A stretch of DNA of 64,000 nt from Clostridium fungisolvens (GCF_014193895.1 NZ_BLZR01000001.1:2170001-2234000), one strand, 5' to 3'; positions 18,044 through 27,766 are shown, numbered from the stretch's first letter. Made by a program: numbers and translations. Notes: generated from the sequence alone by a model not told the origin.

Positions 18044-20425
18044 ATGAATAATTTAGATATAAAAAAGGAATTACCTTTAATAATTATACCTAATACAGTG
18101 CTTTTACCTGGTAAGAGTATTACAGTGAAAACAAGTAAAGAAGTAGGTGACAGCTTCTATAACAGAGTTGTGGCAGAAGATAACTATGGTATTGTTTTAG
18201 CTATAAAAGATGGAAAGCAACTAGAAGCATATGAAGAAAATGACTTTTATACCATAGGAACGTTAATAAAGTTAGAGGAAAGAAAACCAATTAAGGATGG
18301 ATATCACTTTGTTATTGATGTACTTGAAAGAGTAGCAGCAGATGAATTTATTAGAGATGGTGAGGATTTTAGAGTAACTTTCAACTATGTACCAGATGTT
18401 ATAGATTTAGATCTTAATAATCAAAATGAGATGATGTCACATATTAAGACCTTGGTAGGTGAGATAAGTGGTCATTTTAAGGGTTCAGAAGCATATGTTG
18501 ATTACATTAAGAAATTGGATGATATTACTGCTACAATAGCTTATTTATTCCCATTTATGAATATAAACTTTGAAGCTAGACAAGCTTTCCTGGAGATTCG
18601 CTCTCTAAGAGAGAAGAGTTTGAGATTTTTAGATATTTTGATAGAACAACGTGAAGCCATAAAGTTTCAAGTAGAGATATCAGAGAAATACAATAGCAAG
18701 GTTAATAAAAATTATAGAGAGCAAATGCTTAGACAACAGCTTAAAGCTATTCAAGAAGAGCTAAACGAAACTGATGATAGTAAGAGTAAAGGTAAAAAAG
18801 ATTATAAAGAATTAATTGAAACTGCAAATATGCCTGAAGATGTTAAAGAAGTTGCTCTTAATGAGCTTGATAAATTAGAGAGACAAAGCCAAAATAGCAC
18901 TGAAGGAAATGTTATCAGAAATTATCTAGATTTACTTACAAGTTTACCTTGGGGGAAAAGTGAAGTAAGAGATATTGATATAGCTGCAGCAAGAGACTTA
19001 CTGAACAGTAAACATTACGGACTTGATAAGGTTAAAGATAGAATAATCCAACACCTTACAATAATGAAATTAAAACAAAATAAACAAGGTTCGATTTTAC
19101 TTCTTGTAGGGCCTCCAGGGACAGGTAAAACAAGTTTAGGTAAAAGTATTGCAGAAGCTTTAAATCGCAAATATGTAAGAGCTAGTCTTGGTGGCGTTAG
19201 GGATGAATCTGAGATAAGAGGACATAGAAGAACTTATGTTGGAGCACTACCAGGAAGAATAATTCAAGGTATGAAGAAGGCAGGAGAAAAGAATCCAGTT
19301 TTCATATTAGATGAAATTGATAAATTAAGTGCATCAGCAAACGGAGACCCATCTAGTGCACTACTAGAAGTTTTAGATCCAGAGCAAAACAATAGCTTCT
19401 CAGACCATTATCTAGAGGTTCCATATGATTTGTCAGAGGTTTTCTTTATAGCAACTGCAAACTCATTAAGGGATATTCCAGGGCCATTGAGAGATAGAAT
19501 GGAAATCATTGATATAAGCAGTTATACAAGCCATGAAAAGTTTTATATAGCAAAAGAGCATTTAGTCAAAGCTGTGCTTGAAGATCATGGATTAAGCAGT
19601 GAACAACTAGTAATTGAAGATGATGCATTAAAGGTAATTATAGAGAAATATACAAGAGAGGCCGGTGTAAGAGGTTTAAAGAGACAATTATCAAAAGTTG
19701 CTAGAGTTTCTGCAGAAAAAATAGTTACTGGCGGTATTGATTTACCTTATACAATTAAGGCTGAAATGCTTACAGATATTTTAGGACATAATGCAATTCA
19801 GTATGATAGAGCTAACGAAAAGAATGCTCCAGGAGTTGTAACTGGACTTGCTTGGACGCCAGTTGGTGGAGATATATTATTCATTGAAGGTGTATATATG
19901 CCGGGAAATGGACAACTCATTCTTACTGGGCAACTTGGAGATGTAATGAAGGAATCTGCAAAGATTTCACAAAGTCTTATACGTTCAAGACTTGCTTTAA
20001 GCCTAAAGAACTTTGAGTTCAATAAAAATGATTTGCATATCCATGTACCAGCAGGAGCTACTCCAAAAGACGGTCCTTCAGCAGGAGTTGCATTGTTCAC
20101 AACTATAGCTTCTTTAATAACTGGTCGTGAAGTAGATCCAAAGCTGGCTATGACAGGAGAAATATCCTTAAGAGGTGCTGTGCTTCCAGTTGGTGGTATT
20201 AAGGAAAAAGTGCTTGCAGCACATCGTGCAGGTATAAAGAGAGTAATTCTTCCAAAAGGAAATGAAAAAGATATTGATGACATTCCAGTTGAAGTAAGAA
20301 ATGATTTGAAGTTTATTCTTGTTGAAACAATTGAAGATGTATTAAGAGAAACAATTAATATGAATTTGCCAAATCCTAATGTTCTTAATATAGCAGAAGA
20401 AATAGAACAATTAATCACGATATAA
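18044..20425 (+). CDS. lon: ATP-dependent protease Lon (LonA)
   Basis: A 793-residue cytoplasmic AAA+ serine protease that degrades misfolded and regulatory proteins. Order: N-terminal substrate domain (about 1-200), helical linker, AAA+ module with Walker A GPPGTGKT (from about 356) and Walker B VFILDEIDK, then the protease domain with the Ser679-Lys722 dyad (KDGPSAGVA, GGIKEKVLAA). All active residues are intact. AAAATAATGGAG precedes the ATG. It is not next to clpX as in many Firmicutes. The palindromes upstream suggest its own regulation. I do not see a CtsR box (GGTCAAA repeats) or a CIRCE element. Confidence 0.95.
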   Translation: MNNLDIKKELPLIIIPNTVLLPGKSITVKTSKEVGDSFYNRVVAEDNYGIVLAIKDGKQLEAYEENDFYTIGTLIKLEERKPIKDGYHFVIDVLERVAADEFIRDGEDFRVTFNYVPDVIDLDLNNQNEMMSHIKTLVGEISGHFKGSEAYVDYIKKLDDITATIAYLFPFMNINFEARQAFLEIRSLREKSLRFLDILIEQREAIKFQVEISEKYNSKVNKNYREQMLRQQLKAIQEELNETDDSKSKGKKDYKELIETANMPEDVKEVALNELDKLERQSQNSTEGNVIRNYLDLLTSLPWGKSEVRDIDIAAARDLLNSKHYGLDKVKDRIIQHLTIMKLKQNKQGSILLLVGPPGTGKTSLGKSIAEALNRKYVRASLGGVRDESEIRGHRRTYVGALPGRIIQGMKKAGEKNPVFILDEIDKLSASANGDPSSALLEVLDPEQNNSFSDHYLEVPYDLSEVFFIATANSLRDIPGPLRDRMEIIDISSYTSHEKFYIAKEHLVKAVLEDHGLSSEQLVIEDDALKVIIEKYTREAGVRGLKRQLSKVARVSAEKIVTGGIDLPYTIKAEMLTDILGHNAIQYDRANEKNAPGVVTGLAWTPVGGDILFIEGVYMPGNGQLILTGQLGDVMKESAKISQSLIRSRLALSLKNFEFNKNDLHIHVPAGATPKDGPSAGVALFTTIASLITGREVDPKLAMTGEISLRGAVLPVGGIKEKVLAAHRAGIKRVILPKGNEKDIDDIPVEVRNDLKFILVETIEDVLRETINMNLPNPNVLNIAEEIEQLITI

Positions 20426-20472
20426 CTTAACTGCGGAAAATAATTAAGATGATTATTACATTATAATTTATA

Positions 20473-20526
20473 AAAAATATCCTATAGGTAGATTTTAAAC
20501 AAATGCTACTCTATAGGGTATTTTTG
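20473..20526 (+). terminator. Intrinsic terminator after lon
   Basis: AAAATATCCTATAGGTAG pairs with CTAC-TCTATAGGGTATTTT around a 16-nt loop, ending in a T-run. Confidence 0.8.
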
Positions 20527-20543
20527 TATTAAAATATTACACT

Positions 20544-20635
20544 GTTAAATTGCAGTGCTGAAATTAAGTGGTTATGCATCCAATGCGTTATATCTACTTA
20601 ATTTCAATAATACTTTTATATATAGCCTAAATAAT
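20544..20635. repeat. Repeat family B, copy B1
   Basis: A structured repeat of about 92 bp. TGAAATTAAGT (20559-20569) pairs perfectly with ACTTAATTTCA (20596-20606), enclosing a loop with GGTTATGCATCCAATGCGTTA. Both flanks align with copy B2 at 44178: GTTAAA upstream, TAGCCTAAATAAT downstream. The stem sequence differs between copies but pairing is kept. Confidence 0.7.
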
Positions 20636-20861
20636 AACCAATAAGATATAACTATCTGAAACTTATATAAAATTTGAATCTTGAGATAGAAGTTATTATT
20701 GCGGATTAAGAGAGTATATGATAAGATATGGTGAAAATCAAAAAAATAACTAATAAATCACGGTGGATTTGATTTGAAATTACAAAATAATATATATTTA
20801 TAGGAAGTGAGGATTTAGTGATGCTGTACCACAATATACAGTTAATCATTAACTAAAATTT

Positions 20862-21098
20862 ATGACAAATGATGAAATATATAAGCGTATAATGGTCATG
20901 ACTAGTGTTAAAAGTGCAATTGCCTTTATAAAAACTAGTGAAATAAATAAAGCTGATTTAGTTAAACTATGTAAGAGATATAATATAAATATTATAGAAG
21001 GAAAAGCTACTAAGGAAGAAATCATTGATAGATTTGTAAAAGAAACACTTGGCGTTAAGTTAAGAAAAAAGGCTGTTCATAGATATAATACGAAATAA
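20862..21098 (+). CDS. Unknown small protein, helical
   Basis: A 78-residue basic protein. The central DLVKLCKRYNIN, then GKATKEEIIDRFVKETLG, looks like a short helix-turn-helix of SAP/HeH type, which often binds nucleic acid. The family is not certain. The ATG has a weak binding site. A better one (AAGTGAGGA) precedes an ATG at 20821 that opens only a 12-codon frame, so translation coupling or an upstream change is possible. A terminator follows directly. Confidence 0.55.
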   Translation: MTNDEIYKRIMVMTSVKSAIAFIKTSEINKADLVKLCKRYNINIIEGKATKEEIIDRFVKETLGVKLRKKAVHRYNTK

Positions 21099-21102
21099 TG
21101 GT

Positions 21103-21141
21103 GAAGGTAAATTCCTTATTGTTGGAAGTTACCTTCTTTTT
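21103..21141 (+). terminator. Intrinsic terminator
   Basis: GAAGGTAA pairs with TTACCTTC across an 18-nt loop, followed by TTTTTAAATTT. Confidence 0.7.
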
Positions 21142-21260
21142 AAATTTAAAAGATAATAGTATTTTATTAAATAGAATAGTTCCTTTAACTTGTGAATAAG
21201 AAGCTGATAAAATGATAATGACTAAAGTTAGTAATTTTTATGAAAGGATTAAGAACAAAT

Positions 21261-21707
21261 ATGGACTATGTAAAATACATACGTGAAAAAGTAAAACATG
21301 ACGCAATAAATCTTACAGGTGTAAATGTTTTGATAATAAATGATAAAAACGAGGTGTTGCTTCAAAAAAGAGGGACATATCCTTTTAAATGGGGACTTAT
21401 AGGTGGGATAACTGAACTTGGTGAATCTCTCGAAGAAACAGCAATTAGAGAGGCAAAAGAAGAAACTGGTCTGGATATTCAAGAACTAGAGCTACTTGGA
21501 ACTACTTCAGGTGGAAAATGCTATATTGAGTTCCCAAATGGAGATAAAGCATATTTTATTTCTATTGGTTATGTTAGTAAAAGCTTTAGTGGAAAGCTAA
21601 CAATTGATAACAATGAAACAAAAGAATTAAAATTTTTTAGTTATAAAAATCTTCCTGAAGATATACCTAACAGCCATAAAATAATGATCAATAAATATTA
21701 TAAATAA
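21261..21707 (+). CDS. Nudix hydrolase
   Basis: A 148-residue hydrolase of nucleoside-diphosphate-linked compounds. The Nudix box runs from about residue 48: GGITELGESLEETAIREAKE followed by ETG, with all metal-binding glutamates present. I place the start at ATG 21261 (MDYVKYIREKV), the usual N-terminus of this subfamily, with AAAGGA upstream; an ATG at 21240 has no binding site. The substrate is unknown. Confidence 0.85.
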   Translation: MDYVKYIREKVKHDAINLTGVNVLIINDKNEVLLQKRGTYPFKWGLIGGITELGESLEETAIREAKEETGLDIQELELLGTTSGGKCYIEFPNGDKAYFISIGYVSKSFSGKLTIDNNETKELKFFSYKNLPEDIPNSHKIMINKYYK

Positions 21708-21763
21708 TTATAAAGCTTAATAAGCTAAAATGATAATATTTGCATTAATATGCTTTAATTTAG

Positions 21764-21799
21764 GTAAGAGATACTAATATAATATCTCTTACTTTTTTT
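21764..21799. terminator. Bidirectional terminator between convergent genes
   Basis: GTAAGAGATA pairs perfectly with TATCTCTTAC around a 9-nt loop and is followed by TTTTTTTA. It also serves the convergent HXXEE gene. Confidence 0.85.
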
Positions 21800-21800
21800 A

Positions 21801-22325
21801 TTATATTTTCATAAATCGATTTAACCAGCAGTCTACTGAAGACATCAATTTATGAAGTGCAAATATATTTGCAATCATAATAATTGTGCTTAAAAGTATT
21901 GAGATTATGAGCGATATGGCTGCAAAATTAACTAAAATATAAACTTTATAAATCATGTAAATTGAAATGGGAAAAAGAATAATACTTGTTATTGTAGCGG
22001 GAATATATTTCTTAAAGATAAACAACTGAACGAAATGCAGGATTAGATGAAAAGTAAAAGCAATAAATATTCCATACCAAGCTAGATAATTATCACTTAG
22101 TGATGAGAATAAAGTAACAAAGGATATGATTATAAATTCCTCTGCAACACCAAATGAAAAAGCAGCTGTTGATGCATTAAAATTGAAAGGGATATGTCCC
22201 TTCGCAATAGATGAGATCTTAGTCTCATTCCTTTTCGACCAAGCATTAAACATAATTATTTCTTCAAAATCGTGAAGCATAAAAATAATAGGGAAAAGCC
22301 AAATAATCATAGATAAATCTTTCAT
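21801..22325 (-). CDS. HXXEE-domain membrane protein
   Basis: A 174-residue protein with about five hydrophobic helices. Near the N-terminus it has the name-giving motif HDFEE (about residues 18-22) inside a helix. A second polar cluster (SFGVAEEF) and a later FHLILHF supply more helix-borne His/Glu, suggesting a buried metal or catalytic site. The function of the family is not established. Good AGGAGG before the ATG. It is divergent from a TetR regulator with a shared palindromic operator. Confidence 0.8.
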   Translation of the reverse strand: MKDLSMIIWLFPIIFMLHDFEEIIMFNAWSKRNETKISSIAKGHIPFNFNASTAAFSFGVAEEFIIISFVTLFSSLSDNYLAWYGIFIAFTFHLILHFVQLFIFKKYIPATITSIILFPISIYMIYKVYILVNFAAISLIISILLSTIIMIANIFALHKLMSSVDCWLNRFMKI

Positions 22326-22353
22326 TTAGTTAGACCTCCTTATATTTTATATT

Positions 22354-22373
22354 AGTGACTCACTTGTGTCACT
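22354..22373. promoter_or_regulatory. Palindromic operator between HXXEE gene and TetR gene
   Basis: AGTGAC and GTCACT flank an 8-nt core, about 30 bp upstream of the HXXEE start. This is a typical size and place for a TetR-type site. Confidence 0.55.
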
Positions 22374-22481
22374 TGGTAATTTTTAGTATAATATTTTATA
22401 TGGAATTAGTCAATAAAATCGGAACAAGTGCTACAATTGCTGATTAAATGTGTCATTTATTATGTAAAAGGAGGTGAATCT

Positions 22482-23039
22482 ATGGAAAAAGAAAGTTCTA
22501 ATCCAATATCTATTCAATCTAAAGAATGGCTAATCAAAGCATTGATTAATTTACTTAAAGAGAAACATTATGATGATATTACTGTAACTGAAATAGCAGA
22601 TAAAGCGCAATTAGCAAGGAGAACATTTTATAGAAATTTTGATAGTAAAGAAGCTGTGTTAAATTCATTTATACAAAAGTTAGTATCAGAATATATAGAA
22701 GATTTGTCGAAGGAGAAAAGCTTAGAAGTATTTGATATTGCTAAGGTTTATTTCACTTTTTGGTGCAGGCATTTAGAGTTTTTGAGATTAATGGACAAAA
22801 ATGATTTGTTACATATCATTCTTAAAGCTTATAATGATTTTTTGCCAATTATACACAAAAAATTTAAGGGTGAAAATAGATTTGAAGAAAATGATATATT
22901 AGAGTATATACTAGCCTTTAGTGGAGGAGGATTTTGGAATATGCTAGTTGCATGGGTAAAAAGTGGTGCAAAGAAAACTCCTGTAGAAATGGCAGAATTA
23001 GTTAATAAAATAATTGGAAAGTCTGCTTTTTTAGAATAA
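22482..23039 (+). CDS. TetR/AcrR-family regulator
   Basis: A 185-residue one-component regulator. ATG 22482 follows AAAGGAGGTGA and is preferred over an upstream TTG. Residues about 10-60 hold the DNA-binding domain (ITVTEIADKAQLARRTFYRN, with the usual F-Y-x-x-F-x-S-K-E end). The C-terminal ligand domain is like the TetR_C forms common in Firmicutes. It most likely represses the divergent HXXEE gene and perhaps itself. Confidence 0.88.
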   Translation: MEKESSNPISIQSKEWLIKALINLLKEKHYDDITVTEIADKAQLARRTFYRNFDSKEAVLNSFIQKLVSEYIEDLSKEKSLEVFDIAKVYFTFWCRHLEFLRLMDKNDLLHIILKAYNDFLPIIHKKFKGENRFEENDILEYILAFSGGGFWNMLVAWVKSGAKKTPVEMAELVNKIIGKSAFLE

Positions 23040-23162
23040 GAAAAATTTAAGTATTTTAGTAAAATTAATAAAATGGTATTAGAAACTTTTTTAAATATTG
23101 TTTGTTATAATAAAAATTTTTTATTGAAAAGTAATATATAATTACTATTATGAGGTGAGAAA

Positions 23163-24071
23163 ATGAGGGTTGGAATTATTGGATTAGGGGACATTGCTAA
23201 AAAAGCATACTTACCTGTTCTTTCAGAAAAAGAAGATATAGAGTTAGTTTTATGCACAAGAAATTCTGTAACATTAAACAATTTAGCAGAAAAGTATAGG
23301 ATTAAAGAAAAGTATAATACAGTAGAAGAACTTATAAGAAGTGGCATTGATGCAGCTTTTGTAAGCACTGCTACTGAGGCTCACTTTGAAGTGGCTGAAA
23401 AACTTATAAAACATGGTGTAAACGTATATATAGATAAACCTGTTTCTATGAATTATGATGAGACCAAGAGTATAGTAAAGCTTGCTAAGGAAAGTGGAAA
23501 AATTGCAATGGTTGGTTTCAACAGAAGATTCATACCAATTGTAAAGGAATTGAAAGCTAAAGGAAAACCAACAATAATTATTATGCAAAAAAATAGATTT
23601 GCATTACCTGATAAGGTTAGAAGATTTATTGTTGAGGACTTTATCCATGTTGTAGATACCTTGAGATTTTTGATGGGAACTGAAGTTAAAGATCTAAAGG
23701 TACAGTATCTAAGAAATGGTGAACTATTAGATAATCTAGTAATACAACTCACAGGTGATGGTGTTATCGCTATTGGAATTATGAATAGAAATGGTGGAGT
23801 CACAGAAGAGATTATAGAATACATGACAAGTAGGGATAAATATGTAATTGATAATTTGACTGAAACAACACATTTTCATAATAAAGATATAAAAGTATCT
23901 AAATTTGGAGATTGGGAGCCAACTTTATTTAAACGAGGATTTTATCAAATAATAGATCATTTTATTGATTGCGTTAGAAATAATACAGAGCCTATGCCAT
24001 CTATCTCTGATTCATTAATTACACATGAGCTTTGCGAGAAGATCGTAAAATATATAGATGATGAAGCTTAA
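23163..24071 (+). CDS. Gfo/Idh/MocA-family oxidoreductase
   Basis: A 302-residue NAD(P)-dependent dehydrogenase, usually of sugars or inositols. The Rossmann start VGIIGLGDIAKKAYLPVL carries the G-x-G-x-x-A nucleotide loop. The family lysine is in YIDKPVSM (about residue 91-98), and DHFIDCVRNNTEP is the typical C-terminal segment. The substrate is unknown. A terminator follows, and it is not linked to a sugar transporter here. Confidence 0.88.
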   Translation: MRVGIIGLGDIAKKAYLPVLSEKEDIELVLCTRNSVTLNNLAEKYRIKEKYNTVEELIRSGIDAAFVSTATEAHFEVAEKLIKHGVNVYIDKPVSMNYDETKSIVKLAKESGKIAMVGFNRRFIPIVKELKAKGKPTIIIMQKNRFALPDKVRRFIVEDFIHVVDTLRFLMGTEVKDLKVQYLRNGELLDNLVIQLTGDGVIAIGIMNRNGGVTEEIIEYMTSRDKYVIDNLTETTHFHNKDIKVSKFGDWEPTLFKRGFYQIIDHFIDCVRNNTEPMPSISDSLITHELCEKIVKYIDDEA

Positions 24072-24096
24072 AGAAAGTTTGATTTATTTAATAGTT

Positions 24097-24134
24097 AAAA
24101 AATAACCAGTGAGAATACTCACTGGTTATTTTTC
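24097..24134. terminator. Bidirectional terminator between oxidoreductase and MFS gene
   Basis: A perfect 16-bp stem (AAAAATAACCAGTGAG / CTCACTGGTTATTTTT) with a 6-nt loop. Confidence 0.9.
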
Positions 24135-24162
24135 GCTAATAATTTATGAAGTCAATCCAAGT

Positions 24163-25416
24163 TTAGGATGCAGTATTTTCATCGAGTTGATAACTTTTTA
24201 TATCCTCAAACTTGTTAACATTTAAAATTGAAGGGAAAAGTTTCATCCAGCTTAATACAACTAGTATTGTTCCGATACCTCCTACTAGAGCTGCTAGTTG
24301 TGGTCCCAGAAGTGCAGCTGTAGCACCAGATTCAAATTCACCTAATTGATTGGACGTACCAATAAAAATCATATTTACTGAACTTACTCTACCTCTCATA
24401 AAGTCTGGTGTTTCTAGCTGTACAAGAGTTGAGCGAATAACAACACTTATAACATCCGAAGCTCCTAGAACGAATAATGCTATGAAAGATATAATGACAG
24501 ACTTAGATATTGCAAATACTATAGTTGATAAACCAAAGAAAATTACTGCAGTGAACATAGTACGTCCAACATTTTTCTTTAATGGTTTTTTAGCTAGATA
24601 AGCTGACATAAGTAATGCACCTACTGCTGGAGCAGATCTAAGTATACCAAGTCCGAAGGATCCTATCTTTAAAATTTCGCTTGCATATATAGGTAGAAGC
24701 GCGGTAGCCCCTCCAAATAATACTGCAAATAAATCTAGAGATATTGCTCCAAGAATAATTGGTCTTCCTTTTATAAAGGAAATTCCAGCAAAAAGTGTCT
24801 TTAAGCTAGCTGGTTCAGCCTTAGTTTCTTCTTTTCTCATTATAAGCTGAGAAATCAAAATACTAGATATAAATATTAAAATACCAGTTAATCCATACAC
24901 CAGGGTTGGACCAAAAGCATAAAGTATCCCACCAACTCCAGGTCCTATAATAACTGCAAACTCAGACACAGAAGACATTAAAGCAGAAGCTCTTGGGAAA
25001 ATGTCTTTACTCACAATGTTTGGGAGTAGAGCTTGCATTGGAGGGCCTTGAAATGAGTGTGCAACAGCGATGAGGAATATTATTATAAGAAATCTTTCTT
25101 TTGTAATCCATTCACTATAACTTCCGTAAGCTAAAGCTAGTATTGCTGTTCCCTCAAATATTTGACTTATAGTAATTATTTTTCTTCTATCGTATCTGTC
25201 TGCAAGATGTCCAACGAATAGTGATAATAGAAGCATAGGTAGAAATTGAACTAGTCCAACTAATCCTAAATAAAATGCAGAATGAGTCATAGAATACATC
25301 TGCCAGCCTATAGCTACAGTTAGCATTTGATAGGCAAAGTTTGTAGATACTCTTGCTACCATTAACAATCTAAGTGACTTATTTTGTAGAAGAGCTGGAG
25401 TTTTTGTAGTGTTCAT
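24163..25416 (-). CDS. MFS transporter, DHA3/EntS-like exporter
   Basis: A 417-residue protein with about 12 helices. The motif A region between helices 2 and 3 reads GHLADRYDRRKII, and helix 4-5 has AVAHSFQGPPMQALLPNIV. These are typical of the DHA3 group that exports siderophores or macrolides. The start ATG follows AAAGGCGC, a moderate site. Stand-alone unit. Confidence 0.85.
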   Translation of the reverse strand: MNTTKTPALLQNKSLRLLMVARVSTNFAYQMLTVAIGWQMYSMTHSAFYLGLVGLVQFLPMLLLSLFVGHLADRYDRRKIITISQIFEGTAILALAYGSYSEWITKERFLIIIFLIAVAHSFQGPPMQALLPNIVSKDIFPRASALMSSVSEFAVIIGPGVGGILYAFGPTLVYGLTGILIFISSILISQLIMRKEETKAEPASLKTLFAGISFIKGRPIILGAISLDLFAVLFGGATALLPIYASEILKIGSFGLGILRSAPAVGALLMSAYLAKKPLKKNVGRTMFTAVIFFGLSTIVFAISKSVIISFIALFVLGASDVISVVIRSTLVQLETPDFMRGRVSSVNMIFIGTSNQLGEFESGATAALLGPQLAALVGGIGTILVVLSWMKLFPSILNVNKFEDIKSYQLDENTAS

Positions 25417-25776
25417 TATGTTCAGCGCCTTTCTGTAGATGATTGCAAATTATAAATAGATATGATAGTTTATTTAGCTTTAATAAATATATTTTTATTT
25501 AACCTTTATGTTATATAACGCTCGTATTAATACGGATGAATAATTTAAATTTTAAGTTTAGTATATTAAAATATATTAATTGATTAAATTATTTTATTAT
25601 TATAACGCTATTGATAGTATATAACACAGACACATAAGTATCAAGCTCAACATTAGTCTAGATAAATTGAATATGCCTCAAAATACTTTACTTTAGTAGG
25701 ATATTGAATCCAATAGAATTCTCTATTTATTCAACTTTTCAGATCTTGACATTAATGCAAAATGAAAATTTTAACT
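25417..25776. other. Gene-free stretch upstream of the MFS exporter
   Basis: No supported gene. It holds a perfect 12-bp palindrome CGTATTAATACG (25523-25534) about 107 bp upstream of the MFS start, and two copies of TATAACGCT (25514 and 25601). These may be regulatory. Confidence 0.4.
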
Positions 25777-25823
25777 AAAAAATAAAAGTATCTAATGATA
25801 ATATGTAGACACTTTTATTTTTT
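25777..25823 (-). terminator. Terminator of the small acidic protein gene
   Basis: AAAAAATAAAAGT and ACTTTTATTTTTT form a perfect 13-bp stem, about 80 bp beyond the stop of the minus-strand gene. It works in either direction. Confidence 0.65.
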
Positions 25824-25902
25824 ACTTTCTTAAATATAGTTGAAGAACCACTTTCAAAGAATTTGAAATAGAATTACTTTATAAATTCACTAAACATTAC
25901 AG

Positions 25903-26124
25903 CTAATCTACTATATTCTCAATTCTATTCATTTTTTTTACTAACCATTCCACAGCTTCTTTACTAGTACTAAATTCTTCATTTGTACTACTTACATAAG
26001 AATATCCTTCTTTATCATCTATGCTTTCAATAAATAGATTATTTGTCTCATTTTTTAAGATTATTTCTCCTTTTGATTCAAGTACATCTATCAACTCATC
26101 AATAACTTTCTGATTTTTTTCCAT
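25903..26124 (-). CDS. Small acidic protein of unknown function
   Basis: A 73-residue, Glu-rich soluble protein preceded by GAAAGGGG. The pattern is helix (KVIDELIDVLESKG), beta-rich middle (EIILKNETNNLFIESI), then helix (SKEAVEWLVKKMNRI), a small alpha-beta-alpha fold. I recognise no family. It is bounded by a terminator, so it is probably expressed alone. Confidence 0.6.
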   Translation of the reverse strand: MEKNQKVIDELIDVLESKGEIILKNETNNLFIESIDDKEGYSYVSSTNEEFSTSKEAVEWLVKKMNRIENIVD

Positions 26125-26620
26125 AAGTTAACCCCTTTCTTATATTTTATAAACATATGTTTTACAAATTGAATGTTTTTATGACTATTCTAAGATGATT
26201 TATACCAATCTATCTTTCATTTTAGCTTTGGATATATTCAGTATATATAAACTAGTTCATATTAGAATTTATCCAAATAAAGATTCGTAGAACAATCGAA
26301 ATCTTAATTTGGAGTTTAATGACTGAAGTAGTTTATCAGTTTATCTATATATTACTTAAGAATTTGAGAAAAATTAGGATCGAATTTGTAAAAAACATAA
26401 GAATAACTTTGTAGAACGCAAATAAAAGCATATGTAAAGATTTAGATTCTAAGTAAAATCCCTTGTTAGCATAGTTATTTTATTATAAAGATAAAAAATG
26501 AGGATATATGGTATTTTTTGCTTTAAGATCGTAAGATAAAAATTTTTAATAGTGCTATAATATTTTTGGAAGCTATTCCACACAACCGGATTTTACAGAT
26601 TTATTTAGGAGGCTTTAGAA
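26125..26620. other. Gene-free stretch
   Basis: About 500 bp between divergent genes with no supported frame, tRNA or strong hairpin. Apart from presumed promoters I see nothing in it. Confidence 0.4.
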
Positions 26621-27322
26621 GTGATTAGCAAGGTGTATGATATAAGAGATATAAGAACTGATTCAAAATATGAAATTCATGAGACTGTGGTTTTCGGAAT
26701 GTTACTTGCCATTGTTGGAGGCTTTTTAGATTCCTACACTTTTATATCAAGAGGAGGGGTCTTCTCAAATGCTCAAACAGGAAATATAGTATTTTTGGGG
26801 ATATATGGTTCACAAGGGCAATGGGCTCAGGCCTTTGAACATCTTCCACCTATATTAGCATTTATACTAGGGGTTTTACTAACGGAGATTGTTAAAGGAA
26901 ATTCGCCAAAACTTTTTACTCAACAATGGGGTAAAGTTATTTTGATTTTAGAAATTGCAGTACTTTTTATAACTGGTTTTATGCCTAAGGGGGCTACTGA
27001 TACTGTTGTGAATGTTATAATTTCCTTTGTATCATCACTTCAAATAGCATCCTTTAGAAAACTAGGAGATTGTCCTTATAGCACAACTATGACAACAGGT
27101 AATCTTAGAACAGCATGTGAAGCAGTTTATATTGCGATAACTCATAAAGACAAGAAAGCTAAAAGTCGAGCGATAAAACTTTTTACTATAATAGCATCAT
27201 TTATAGCAGGAGCTTTTTTAGGTGCCATATTAACTATTGTTTTTAGTGTAAAAGCTATATGGGTTGCAGCGTTGATTTTATCTTTTAATGTAGCACTGTT
27301 TAGTATAAAGAAACAGAGATAA
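26621..27322 (+). CDS. YoaK family (DUF1275) membrane protein
   Basis: A 233-residue protein with six hydrophobic helices. It shows the family landmarks: GGFLDSYTFISRGGVFSNAQ in helix 1-2 followed by TGNIVFLG, then SLQIASFRKLGDCPYSTTMT and TGNLR. It starts at GTG 26621 after TAGGAGG. The biochemical role of this widespread family is not established; small-molecule transport is often suggested. Own terminator. Confidence 0.85.
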   Translation: MISKVYDIRDIRTDSKYEIHETVVFGMLLAIVGGFLDSYTFISRGGVFSNAQTGNIVFLGIYGSQGQWAQAFEHLPPILAFILGVLLTEIVKGNSPKLFTQQWGKVILILEIAVLFITGFMPKGATDTVVNVIISFVSSLQIASFRKLGDCPYSTTMTTGNLRTACEAVYIAITHKDKKAKSRAIKLFTIIASFIAGAFLGAILTIVFSVKAIWVAALILSFNVALFSIKKQR

Positions 27323-27396
27323 AGATGAAACACTTCAATTTAAAAATATGAATTTTATAATAAATAGCATTCTATAATTATAAAACTAGAGTTTAT

Positions 27397-27425
27397 AAGA
27401 ATCACTAAGAGGTGATTCTTTTTTA
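27397..27425 (+). terminator. Intrinsic terminator after the YoaK gene
   Basis: AAGAATCAC / GTGATTCTT stem with a 6-nt loop and a run of Ts. Confidence 0.85.
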
Positions 27426-27615
27426 CTTTAAACAAAAGTATTAAATTTTTGCTATACAGTGATAAATTAAACTTATTCGACTGCCAAACTTTCAGTATAT
27501 ACATTCGGAAAGGCAGATGAGGAAAAACTTTTTTTCTCAAACATAAAATAGTAGTGTAGGAATGATGTTTTTGTTGAATAATATAAACTGATTAGGATAA
27601 AGATGATAAAATAAG
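27426..27615 (+). other. Gene-free stretch ending at an orphan terminator
   Basis: No supported protein frame lies between the YoaK terminator and a second terminator at 27616. A short non-coding transcript is possible (see findings) but is not shown by sequence alone. Confidence 0.25.
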
Positions 27616-27650
27616 TTTCAGATTATACTTGTTAATCTGAAAGTTTTTTA
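27616..27650 (+). terminator. Orphan intrinsic terminator
   Basis: TTTCAGATTA / TAATCTGAAA stem with a 7-nt loop, followed by GTTTTTTA. No gene lies directly upstream. Confidence 0.75.
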
Positions 27651-27766
27651 ACAAGTAATAAAATAATTGCAACTTGAAGGAATTATGGAAAACATAGAGA
27701 ATAATGATATAAATGAAAACTTTTATCAATATGTATGTCGAAAAATATCTAGTTAGGAGAGGTTAT

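Noticed and set aside
20821..20859. 12-codon frame with a good binding site before the 78-residue gene
   Set aside because: It could be a leader peptide, but the peptide has no telling residue run and no attenuator-like hairpin follows.
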